Shown here piece after piece: positions 1-9,407 of a stretch of 64,000 bases of DNA (its first letter is position 1; every line of letters starts with the position of its first letter). The position numbers were made by a program, and so were the translations under genes. The DNA lies in assembly GCA_905221605.1 (NCBI GenBank), contig CAJNDS010001446.1, forward strand, positions 508,815 to 572,814, written 5' to 3'. The notes under the pieces were generated by a model. That model made no database searches, was not told where the DNA came from, and saw nothing but the letters and a program-made list of their open reading frames with translations. The DNA comes from Symbiodinium natans. Lineage: Eukaryota > Sar > Dinophyceae > Suessiales > Symbiodiniaceae.

Positions 1-36
1 CTTGGAGGTTCATGTGGAGGTTGCTATTTTGATTTG

Positions 37-110
37 GGGTTTAGGGTTTAGGGTTTAGGGTTCAGGGTTTAGGGTTTAGGGTTTAGGGTTTAGGGTTTAG
101 GGCTACTTGT
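37..110 (+). repeat. telomere-like array, TTTAGGG strand
   Basis: About ten near-perfect TTTAGGG heptamers open the window. It is one of dozens of interstitial arrays and is not a chromosome end, because unique sequence and arrays of both orientations follow for 59 kb. Confidence 0.95.
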
Positions 111-380
111 TAGAAGCAGGGTAGCTAGAGCTTTAACTGGTGTATAACCTTACTTAGAGTCCTTATCACCCTACTTATAACGACCCACGAAGCTTCAAGT
201 AGCTAACCCCTTGAATAATATGTCGCATCTTCCGTTGCGATCCCCTAAAATAGTCCCCCAGAGAGTAGGATTCCCTTATAATGAGGAACCGAGTAAGGTA
301 CCCTAGGAAAGCTGAAGCTTGAGGGCGTTCAGAGTGCCGCAGGGGAAGGATCTGCTGCTGCAGAACACTTCATCGGGCTA

Positions 381-470
381 GTTCTTAGTATGGAATAGGG
401 GAATGAGGTACCCTATAGAATGGGTTTAGTATATATGGGGCCCTAATTCCCTCATTCCCTACTAAGAACC
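381..470. repeat. foldback element, family II
   Basis: The ends are inverted copies of GTTCTTAGTAGGGAATGAGG (here slightly diverged on the left), closing on ATTCCCTACTAAGAAC on the right. Related copies lie near 7299-7401, 14147-14237 and 29624-29716, with a half copy near 21266-21308. Size (about 90 bp), terminal inverted repeats and lack of coding capacity fit a MITE. Confidence 0.75.
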
Positions 471-535
471 AAGGGGTCCACACGGTGTGCACACTCGGCT
501 CCAGTGTTCACATGCGTTAGAATCATTGGGAGAAG

Positions 536-1045
536 GGTCGCTTGTAGCACCTGCAAGTCGTCACTTGTAACAGCTGCAAATCGTCACTTGTGACATCGCA
601 TGTTCCCCGGACTCCGAAAGCAGTGAAAAATGCTGTGCTTGTCACAATTGTCACTATCCAAGCACCCAAGACCTTGAGACCAAGAAATCCCGAATCCTAA
701 GCTCTAGACCTAAGCTCTAAACCCTAAACCCGAAACTTCGCTCCAGCTCGAGGCGTGCCCACCAAATCACTTGTAACATCTGCCTTTCTTTTGGCACCAG
801 GCAAAAGAGGCAGATGTTACAAGTGATTTGGTGGGCGGGCCTCGAGCGGGCGTGCAGTTTCCAAATCGCAGATGTTGCAAGTAGTAGGCAGTACTTGTGC
901 TAGTTGCGGTACTGCCTTGTACGTGTTTCCAGAGTTAGTAGGAAGAATACTTGCTTGAGGCATAGAAATCGTAGCCAAAACAATAGCTCTCACGCGTCAG
1001 AACATCCAGATGTTACAGCTTGCCGATCTTGAGATGTTACAAGTA
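536..1045. repeat. cluster of 'CACTTGTAACATCTG' repeats with a long hairpin
   Basis: A motif like CACTTGTAACAKCTGC recurs at about 536-595, 765-780, 815-835, 860-880 and 1000-1040 in both orientations. The core, 745-845, is an almost perfect hairpin: arms of about 40 nt starting and ending CTCGAG, with a loop of about 22 nt (see finding). Confidence 0.75.
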
Positions 1046-1083
1046 AGCCACTGTTTGAAGCTGTCAGTGCCGGGTCGTCGATA

Positions 1084-1196
1084 CTTGGACGTTCATGGGT
1101 AGTATAAGTAGGGTTATAAGCAGCCCAATTCAGGTTACAACTATAGTCTATCGTTATCCAACTTCGAACTCTACTTATAACTACCCATGAAGTAAG
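1084..1196. repeat. foldback element, family I
   Basis: It has inverted ends of the type GTTCATGGGTAGTTATAAG and CTTATAACTACCCATGAA. Related copies are at 10090-10205, 11523-11635, 11787-11887, 28424-28548, 31338-31437 and 46264-46386, with fragments near 161-205, 4338-4400, 8291-8345, 13866-13937, 25595-25720, 25960-26057 and 52545-52632. It is the most numerous foldback family in the window. Confidence 0.75.
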
Positions 1197-1299
1197 TCTT
1201 CGCGCTGCGGACTGGGGTGTTTTCAAGTCTTTTGGAATCTTGGAACTCCTCACAGAAACCACTTGGGGATGAATCACTTCCCCAAGTCTTATATCCTAC

Positions 1300-1518
1300 A
1301 TGCCTGGATTAGAGCCCGTGCCGAGCTACGTGAGCTCCTCATGGCTGAATTTCCTAGGGAAAGCACCTGCAAGATGTCTTAGCAACGGGCGCCCATGGCT
1401 TGGTTGCTCTCTTAACCCTACCGAGGTTGCAAGGCTGTTTGCTGCTTCGCCTGTTGTGAGCGAGATGATTCCTGATCAAGCTCTTGCAAGCACCCCGCAG
1501 TTAGGTTGTGTATGCTGA
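1300..1518 (+). CDS. possible terminal exon, unknown protein
   Basis: This is a 72-codon open stretch in a region free of arrays. Its second half reads as ordinary protein (EVARLFAASPVVSEM ... DQALASTPQLG) and ends at a TGA. No family is recognised. The start is unknown; the real exon may begin at an internal AG. It could still be a chance ORF. Confidence 0.3.
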   Translation: MPGLEPVPSYVSSSWLNFLGKAPARCLSNGRPWLGCSLNPTEVARLFAASPVVSEMIPDQALASTPQLGCVC

Positions 1519-1950
1519 TATGACGGTTTGCCCGATCGAGAGCAACGACTCATATCGAGATGCCTGACAGGCACATGTCCGGTGGAACCCAAAAAAGAAC
1601 CCCGGAACTACTAGTTGCTTAAGAACCCCCCCCCCCCCAAAAAAAAAAAAATATATATTATTCCTTTTAGGGCAACGTAGGGATGATTATTTTGTAATTT
1701 TGGGGGGGTTCTTAAGCAAAACGTCAAAATCCTAGTCCAAAACCCCTGCAAATGCCCCAGACCAAGCGAAACACAGGCCACCCCTGATGGGCCCGCCGCA
1801 GAGCTTCCAGCAGCAACAGAGGCAGGGGGAACCTTAGGCCTGCTGCAACCCAAAAAAGTTAGGGTTAAGCTTGCGGGTTTAGGGTTTTAGGGTTTCGGGT
1901 TTAGGGCCCAGCAGTTGCGCAAGCGTAACTTTTCGGGGACCTGAACCCTG

Positions 1951-1952
1951 CC

Positions 1953-1998
<46 letters not shown>

Positions 1999-2004
1999 AA
2001 AAAA
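1951..2004 (+). repeat. poly-C/poly-A tract
   Basis: About 37 C are followed directly by about 16 A. The same C-run then A-run order occurs at 1627-1650, and its complement (T-run then G-run) at 8825-8858. Run lengths may be assembly-sensitive. Confidence 0.9.
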
Positions 2005-2184
2005 CAGGACAGCAACGGAAGCCCCCCCAAAAATGTCTAAAGGATGCCGAAGCCTCGAACATGCTCACAAGCCCTGTAGACTCTAAACCCAAGCCTCGGG
2101 TTCAATAAGAAACCTCCGGTTCCCTCAAGCCCGGCCTGGGAGGTAACCCGCAACCTCCCTACGCCTCTGGTTTCGGGTTCAGGG

Positions 2185-2545
2185 TCCCTAAACCCTGAAC
2201 TCCAAACTCCAAACTCTAAACCCTAAACCCTAAACCCTAAACCCTAAACCCTAAACCCTAAACCCTAAACCCTAAACCCTAAACCCTAAACGAGTTTAGA
2301 GTTTAGGGTAACCCAGAACCCCGAGCTGCCACAACGCCCAAAGCCGAAACCCAAGCCTCGCAAGCCCTGAAACTCTAAACCCCCAAACCCCAGTTCCCAA
2401 GCCCTGACCTGTAATAAACCCTAAACCCTAAGCCCTAAACCCTAAACCTTAAACCCTCATCCCTCATCCCTCATCCCTCATCCCTCAACCCTCAACCCTC
2501 AACCCTCAACCCGTAACCCTCAACCCTAAACCCCAAACCCTTCAG
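2185..2545 (-). repeat. telomere-like arrays, CCCTAAA strand, with CCCTCAT/CCCTCAA variants
   Basis: There is a CCCTAAA array at about 2215-2290, a short TTTAGGG inversion at 2295-2310, then a degenerate CCCTAAA block. In this block CCCTCAT and CCCTCAA each form a short homogeneous run at 2455-2525. Confidence 0.9.
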
Positions 2546-2561
2546 CCCTAAACCCGAAGAG

Positions 2562-2618
2562 TCGAGGCGACGCCCGTGGGGAACCCCGAAGTGCTCAACC
2601 ACCAGGCACCGTCGAGAG
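2562..2618 (+). CDS. candidate internal exon, unknown protein
   Basis: An open island lies between a CCCTAAA block upstream and a G-strand block downstream. It reads EATPVGNPEVLNHQAPSR between an AG and a GT (another possible donor is GTGGGG at 2634). It may be an upstream exon of the RING-finger gene that starts at 4102, but the phases (1 here, 0 there) need another exon in between. Confidence 0.35.
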
Positions 2619-3989
2619 GTCTTGGAAGGGGAGGTGGGGGCGTAGGGTTTCTAGGGTGTGGCGTTTTGGGTTAAGGTTTAGGGGTTAGGGTGTAGGCCCA
2701 AACCCTTAAACCCTTTAAACCTTATAAAGTTTATGAACTTAACTTAAACCCTACACCCTGACGAGTTTAGGGTCCATGCAGGCTGAATTCGATATGAAGG
2801 GACTAAAGGAGGGGCTGTTTTGGGGCTACTTGGGGACAACAGGGACCATTATCAGGTGTGCAGGTGCGCGTGTGTGCGTGTGCGCGCGGGCGTTTAAACA
2901 GTCCTCCGGGCAATTGTTGGCCCAGCGTTGGAGCTCTGCAGAACCCCGGAGCTGAAGCTTTGAGAACCTAAACCTTGTGACCCCAAAGCCCCAGAACTCC
3001 AAAACGCGTACTCTTTGCAGCCACTCTGTTCTTCTGTTTAAACATGTGTTTAAACATGTGCGCGTTTAAACATTTGACAGTTGCAACCGTTTAATGTAAA
3101 ACCTTGTTCATAAACAGTTTGAACCGTTTTAACATTCCGAACCGCAAGGGCGCTGTTTGCTTAACCATTGTGCGTTAAAGCGCCGAAAGTTTAAACCGTT
3201 TAAGCACACCACCCTCCCCCCCCGCCCGACCCCCTGGTGCAGATATGTGTAAGGGGGGTCATCTAGATTGGGGTTTGGCTGCGGTGTCTAGGGGGTTTGT
3301 AGCCTGTGGTTTGGGGTTACAGGTTTGGGGTTTAAGGCCTTGGAGCGTTTAGGGTTTCGAGTCTAGGGCAGGCCGTGCAAGCCTCTTGAGTACTTTGCGC
3401 TTTGGCTTCAGCATGTCTTAAAGCTTGCACAAGGCCGGAGGTACAGCTAGAAACTCTCAACCCTGAAACCCCGAACCGCAAACCCTAGGCTCTTAAACCG
3501 TGCAACTGCCCAGACCCACACGCGAAGAATATATCACCTGGTAACAAACATAACCAACTACGCAGGCGGCGACGCCGGCGCGGCGGCCCCCTGAGCTAAT
3601 GCCGCGGGAGGCTGCGTGACAGTGTGGTCTACAAGATCCGCATGTCGATTTTTAAGGCTTTGATATGTTAGAAGAACAGCTTGACAGTCGTCGTTTTGCG
3701 TGGCTTCAATATCGAGGGGGCCCTATTAGGCCCTATTCCCGTAACTAGCCATCTAACCTGCAGCAGGACGCCTGCAGAGCTGCCGAAGCTTGAATGGAGC
3801 CCGTGGCAATTCCCCAAACCCCTCAGCCCCTAAACTCCCAAGCCCGAAACCTTCAACCCTAAACCCTAAACTAAGCCCTAAACCTAAACGGGTTTGGGTT
3901 TTGGGTTTGGCAAGCTCTTTGCCTAGAATCCGTCGCGGCAACTGGTGAATCATCCTGTCTTCCGAGGCTAGGTTCCAAACAGGTTAAAG

Positions 3990-4085
3990 CTTTCTTGTTA
4001 GGGTTTAGGGTTTAGGGTTTAGGGTTTAGGGTTTAGGGTTTAGGGTTTAGGGTTTAGGGTTTAGGGTTTAGGGTTTAGGGTGTAG
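3990..4085 (+). repeat. telomere-like array, TTTAGGG strand
   Basis: About 12 consecutive TTTAGGG units end 15 bases before the candidate exon at 4102. Confidence 0.95.
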
Positions 4086-4101
4086 GAACCCTAAACCCTA
4101 G

Positions 4102-7100
4102 ACCCCAATTGCCCGGGAACCCTGTTTGGGGAGCCTCGTCCGGCAGGCCAATGGGCCGGCAACCCGGGCGTGGCACATCAAGGAGGCGTGGTTGGGTTTA
4201 GGGTTTAGGGTTTAGGGTTTAGGGTTTAGGGTTTAGGGTTTAGGGTTTAGGGTTTAGGGTTTAGGGTTTGTTTCGGGTTTCGGGTTTCGGGTTTGGGGTT
4301 TAGGGTTTGGAGTTTAGGGTTTAGGGTTTAGGGTTTGAAGGTTCATGGGGAGGTATCAGTAGGGTTACAAGTAGGGTAGCTCTCATCAAAACTTAGAACC
4401 CTCCGGAAACAGATGGTGCCGAGGGAGCAAAGTTAGCAGAAGTGCGCACTGCCACAGCCACTGGTTGTGCCATCTATGTTCGAGCGCCCGCCCTACTACC
4501 CCAGACGCCCCAACTCAAGCCCCCTCGGAACTGCATCAGCATTTGGAAACCGGTTCCCAAAACCCTAAACCGTAAACCCTAGACCCTTAGAAATCCGAAC
4601 CCGAAACCTCCCCAAGGCGACCGAACGCTGCAACGATGAAGCCCTCGAACCGAATTCCTTTGCTGCGAAGCGCTAATTTTAAACCCTACACCCTAATGAA
4701 ACCCTAAACCCTAAACCCCAAGCCCTAAGCCCTGAACCCTAAACAAACCCCTGCCCCCCAACCCCCACCTCCCCTAAACCCTAAGCCCTAAGTCCTAAGC
4801 CCTAAACCCTAAACCCTAAGCCCTAAACCCTAAACCCGGGACCCTAAACCCTAAACCCGAAACCCTAAACTCTAAACCCTAAACCCTAAACCCTAAACCT
4901 TAAACCCTAAACCCTAAACCCTAAACCCTAAACCCTAAACCCTAAACCCTAAACCCTAAACCCTAAACCCTAAACCCTAAACCCTAAACCCCAGCCCTAG
5001 GCAGCCTTCGAAGCCCTGCTTGTGATGGGCCCGGTTGCAGGGGATGCGCAGCGTTTCAATGTGGTAACTGGGGATCAGGTTTCAGTTTTTTTCTTTTGGG
5101 GTGTAGGGTTTAGGGGTTTAGGGGTTTAGGGTTTAGGGTTTAGGGTTTAGGGTTTAGGGTTTAGGTTTTAGGGTTTAGGGTTTAGGGTTGTTTTTTTCGG
5201 GCGAAGGGTTGAGGGGGCTTATGCTACTGGTAGTTCCTTCTTTGGCAGGTGGATGTTTCCTGGACGCAGGTTTCCATTCTGGTCGTAGCACGTGCACCAC
5301 CAGCATAGGTGTTCGGTCAGCTAGCCTAGCCACCATGGTTGTGCGCTTCTGCACTTCTCATGTATCTGACTTCTAGACGGCCACCACAGTACAGCGATGA
5401 CCATCGCATTGTGGCAACAACACCAGCCTCGCCCCGCAAAGCCCAAGCCTTGAAGGTTCGTGTGAAATTACGGTAGGGCCTCAAATGTATCTTCGTAGGG
5501 CCATGGGTACAGCTACCCGTAACTACCCGTAAATCCCTAATCCTTGTATCCGCGAACTCTCAAGTCACATGAACCCTAAACCCTAAACCCTAAACCCTAA
5601 ACCCTAAACCCTAAACCCTAAACCCTAAACCCTAAACCCTAAACCCTAAACCCTAAACCCTACCCCTAAACCCTAAACCCTAAACCCTAAACCCTAAACC
5701 CTAAACCCTAAACCCTAAACCCTAAACCCTAAACCCTAAACCCTAAACCCTAGACCCTTCCTGTTCTCAGGTCAAGGCAGTGCCCGAGGCGGAATGCAGC
5801 ATCTGCTGTGACTGGCTCGACGAGGGCGAGGCCCTAAACGGCGCCCTAAACCGCCAGGGCGTCCTAAACTTGGATTAGGGCCCCGAATAGCTACCCACCC
5901 TAAACCCTAAACCCTAAACCCTAACCCTAAACCCTAAACCCTAAACCCTAAACCCTAAACCCATATTTTTCGTAAGGGAATCTACAGCTACCCCGAAGGG
6001 GACTCGAACGTAGAACAGGCCCCGCCATGACCCGCGAGGCTTTTGAGGTTTAGGGCTTCTGTGGGGGTGAGTCTTGGCTTAGGGGATCCTCTCTTTGCTG
6101 GGTTTAGGGTTTAGGGTTTCGGGTTTAGGGTTCTAGTGAAGAACTTCGGTTTAGCGTGCCAGAAAGAGGACACTTTAAGGTCCTTAACAAGACCCTGAGT
6201 GTGCTTCAGGATTGCCCGAAGCACCGCATCACCCTACAGAAGCCGCGGAACTTCAAATCTTACAGGCCCCCCCCAACCCAACCCAGATGTGGATGGCGCG
6301 TATGCTGTTCGTCCTTCTACTGCTTGGAGGTTGCCGGTGCCCTAAATCAAAGTTGCACCCAACTATAAATTCTAGTTGCACTGTTTATACACCTGCGTGT
6401 AAGGCTCGGTAGCCCAGTGGTGCCCTTTACCTTTTTGTGGTTATGGTTTCCACTACAAAATAACCAACCCCCAAAAAGGGTGCCCTTACTGGAATACGGT
6501 CACTGGGCTAGCAAGAAGGTTTGCTTGGGCAGGTCGTGATGCTGCCTTGCCAAACACGTGGCTGCAGAGCCCTGGCAGTTGTACCCAACCCTAAACCCTA
6601 AACCCTAAACCCTTAACCCTAAACCCCAAACCCCCCCAATCCCAGCATGTTAGGTTCGGGGTTTAGGGTTTAGGTTGTCGAGGTTCGCATTGAGTTGAGC
6701 CTGCACCCTCAGTTTAGGGTTTAGGGTTGAGGGCTTAGGGCTTAGGGCTCAGGGCTTAGGGCTTAGGTAAACTCTTCCTCCTACCATAGCAAGTTCAACG
6801 AGCAACTACAGTCCAGAACCATGTGGGTAAGTAGAGCCCCAGGTCATGTTTCAGCCAATTGGGAAAACCAGGATGTTGGCTCTGGCGAGTGTAAATGAGT
6901 AGTTCACTGATTAGGTCCCTGTTTTGGGGTCTTCTATATACTACGGCACCCAAGTAATCAGGATCCACAAAGGACCCTAATTTAGAGAACTACACATGTG
7001 CTGGGCGTCCTTTTGCAAAAATTCTCATGAAAGCCCTTCCTCATACAGGGCCTAGCCGCTTGAAGCCCCAAAACCCTAAGACCCTGAAACTCTAAAACCC

Positions 7101-8511
7101 TAACACCCTAGCCGCTTGAAGCCCCAAAACCCTAAGACCCTGAAACTCTAAAACCCTAACACCCTGAATTCGAAACGCTACAAAAGAGACACCCTGCAAA
7201 CCCCACAAACCCTAAACCCTACACCCAAAATCCTAAACTCTAAGCCGTAAAGGCTACAAAAGAGACATCCGGCAAACCCCACGAACCCTAAACTTGCTGT
7301 TGGTAAGTCGGGAATGAGGGAATGGGTACCCTAGATAATCCCTTAAAGGGAATATATAGGGGGATACAGTGTACCTCATTCCCTCATTCCCTACTACCAA
7401 CACTAAGTAAAGTTGAGCCGAGGATCCTACTTCCACGCCAAGTGCATTCGCCCTGCACTCGGAGGGTTTCCGGGGTTGGGTTTGGGGTTTGGGGTTTAGG
7501 GTTTATAGGGTTTAGGGTTCGGGGTTTAAGGTTTAGGGCTTAGGGTTTTGAATTATGTAAGGGCGTAGGGTTTAGGGTTTTCGGTTTCGGGTCCCCAGAA
7601 TATGGAAATCACATTATGTGCTATGCGTCTATGGCGCTTTGACTCGTGGAGTTTTCAAAGGGCCCCCAAACTGTGTAGAATACCGGTCGGAGTAATTCCT
7701 AATCGTATTCCCATGGTCCATCTACACTTCTACTTATACTAGAAAACCTCCCCCCCCCCCCCCCACAACCCTTTTCTAATTAATTAGGCCCTTTTGTAGA
7801 GGCTATCAAGCCCATGGGTCCAAAGCAGAGCCCCTTCACACAATCCCGAGACGACGTGAACGTTTAGCTCTTGGGTTTAGGATTTAGGGTTTAGGGCTTG
7901 GGCTTTAGGGTTTCGGGTTTCTTGAAGGGTTTTAGGGTTTAGGGTTTCAGGTTTCGGGTTCCTGAATCCGAAACCCCACAAGTCTTGGCCATGAAGCCGC
8001 AGCTCTGGAACAGCTCATCCAATCCCTAAACCCTAAACCCTAAACCCTAAACCCTAAACCCTCAACCGACTGCCAGGCCCTTGGCTAAGCCGCAATCCCA
8101 GCTGCCCCCTCTGCCGCGAGTCGGTGCCGGGAGCTCAGGGCTTCGTGCTTGGGGTTTAGGGTTTAGGGTTTAGGGTTTACGGTTTACGGTTTAGGGTTTA
8201 GGGTTTAGGGTTTAGGGGAATGGAACATGCTCTCTGTGGGTTTCAAGGTTGTTGCCTTGAACGTCGAGGGCTTCTTTCGGGCATTGGGGTGCTTGAGGGT
8301 TCATGGGTAGATAAAAGTAGGGTTTTAAGTGCCCTAAATAGGTCCTACCTTTAGGGTTTCGGATCTTCAAGACCGCATGAATCCTGCAAGTCTAACCCCC
8401 AAGACCTCAACCCTATACCCTGAACCACGGATCCCCACTAGGGCTGAGCTGGTCCGGCCTGCCACTCCGCCCATGCCTTCGGCGGCCACAGGTGCAGAGT
8501 CGCAGCGATAA
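4102..8511 (+). CDS. candidate multi-exon RING-finger protein
   Basis: The exons are read as 4102-4195, 5005-5078, 5771-5830, perhaps 6533 to about 6555, 8102 to about 8137, and 8442 (or 8491)-8511, which ends in TAA. The first three join in phase (0/1, 1/0, 0/0) into LVRQANGPATRAWHIKEAWLA, then FEALLVMGPVAGDAQRF, then VKAVPEAECSICCDWLDEGE. The last holds a Cys-x2-Cys pair with the Gly-Glu spacing of RING-H2 fingers. Exon 6533 reads VVMLPCQ, where RING fingers have their third Cys. Exon 8102 reads CPLCRESVPGAQ, the closing Cys-Pro-x-Cys pair. The central His residues were not located, so the zinc-site core is incomplete or lies in an exon I missed. RING proteins are usually E3 ubiquitin ligases; that role is inferred. 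The introns are packed with CCCTAAA/TTTAGGG repeats. The donor at 4196 is GTTTAGGG itself and the donor at 5831 is GCCCTAAA. Confidence 0.5.
4196..4335 (+). repeat. telomere-like array beginning at a predicted 5' splice site
   Basis: TTTAGGG units run directly from the end of the exon closing at 4195, so GT of the first GTTTAGGG would be the intron start. At 4268-4300 there are TTTCGGG variants. Confidence 0.9.
4680..4990 (-). repeat. telomere-like array, CCCTAAA strand
   Basis: It is degenerate at first (CCCTAAG, CCCGAAA) and becomes perfect at 4895-4990. It ends 14 bases before the AG of the exon at 5005. Confidence 0.95.
5571..5757 (-). repeat. telomere-like array, CCCTAAA strand
   Basis: About 26 nearly perfect units end 13 bases before the acceptor AG (5769-5770) of the RING exon. 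Confidence 0.95.
6405..6515. repeat. foldback element with AGCCCAGTG ends
   Basis: GTAGCCCAGTGGTGCCCTTT on the left pairs with AAGGGTGCCC ... CACTGGGCTA on the right, around a centre containing GGTTATGG and AATAACC. It resembles the family VII repeats at 22233-22310 and 23812-23880 in its AAAAAGGG(T/C)GCCC or GCACCC part. It was first mistaken for a tRNA 5' end. Confidence 0.6.
7048..7160 (+). repeat. 56-bp tandem duplication
   Basis: A block starting at GCCGCTTGAAGCCCC and ending AACACCCT occurs twice in a row without a mismatch that I can see. It is a recent local duplication inside degenerate telomere-like sequence. Confidence 0.85.
7299..7401. repeat. foldback element, family II
   Basis: Inverted ends TTGGTAAGTCGGGAATGAGG and CCTCATTCCCTACTACCAA enclose about 60 bp. 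It belongs to the same family as 381-470. Confidence 0.75.
7671..7800. repeat. dispersed element, family III
   Basis: It shares the order GGTCGGAGTAATT - TCGTATTCCC - GGTCC - TATACTAGAAAACC - TTCTAATTAATTAGGCCC with copies at 17670-17757, 18361-18455, 37000-37108 and 39019-39128. This copy carries a C-run in the middle. Confidence 0.7.
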
Positions 8512-9407
8512 CGCGGGTTTAGGGGTTTAGGGTTTTGCGTTTGGGGTTTAGACATGCGTGTTGATCTCAAAGGTTGGTCCCTTGTTTAGGTCTCTAGAAG
8601 AGTGTTTTCCAGCTAGTTTAGGGTAGCATGCAGGACCCGTCATATAGATATAGCTCAGCCCCATGGCCACATGTTGGGTGCTTGAGGCGCTGAGGGTTGT
8701 TCAAAACAAAACCCTCCACCCGCAGTCCTATATAACCAAAACGAAGCCCTAAACCCTCACCCTAAATAAGGAGACCATTCCAGAAGGAGTCTGCAAGCCG
8801 CAAGCGTGTTTTGATTACTAAGTGTTTTTTTTTTTTTTTTTGGGGGGGGGGGGGGGGGTGGTGGGGGTTCTTAAGGTAATAGGCATCTCAATTTCAGGGG
8901 TTAGGTCTGGCAGTTTTGCTCTTGGGGGTGTTGAAAGGAGAGGTTTGGGTTTCAAGCTTCAGGGTTTGAGGTTCAGGGCCGTTCAGGGTTTCGCGTTTGA
9001 GACTTAGTGTTCGGTCAGGGATGTTGTTTGGTTGAGGCCTCAGTTTGTGCCCATTTGTGCCGTAGGGATGTTTAGGGTTTCAGAATTTGGTACTCACGGC
9101 TTGGGGTCTAGCACCTTTGCACCGCAAATACCAAGAATCTAAGAACTGAAGTCGCAGGGAATGGGTTTAGGGCTTAGGGTTTTGCCTGTTTGGGTATTTG
9201 GGGATGCCCTGCTGTCGCAAAGTCAGGCCAACTGTCGCGGGGGCTGTTTCAAGTCATTGTGCCCTGCGTTTATGCTGCAGCTTGCCCTACCTAACCCTAA
9301 ACCCTAAACCCTAAACCCTAAACCCTAAACCCAAAACCCTAAACCCCAAACCCCAAACCCCAAACCCTAAACCCCAAACCCTAAACTTCAAGTGAACCCC
9401 CCGGCAG

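Noticed and set aside
1-110. Window start as a chromosome end (telomere)
   Set aside because: The first array is short, preceded by unique sequence, and followed by many arrays in both orientations up to 59 kb.
3370-3620. Possible exons CLKACTRPE (about 3405-3433) and GGDAGAAAP (3567-3596)
   Set aside because: Very short, and neither could be linked in phase to the RING gene or any other gene.
6405-6430. tRNA-like start GGCTCGGTAGCCCAGTGG
   Set aside because: No anticodon arm or GTTCRA loop follows. The sequence is the left arm of a foldback element whose right arm lies at 6498-6515.
7975-8020. Coding-like LGHEAAALEQLIQSL as the missing His segment of the RING finger
   Set aside because: It has only one His and no Cys, no clear acceptor, and lies between a G-strand and a C-strand array, as intron interiors do here.
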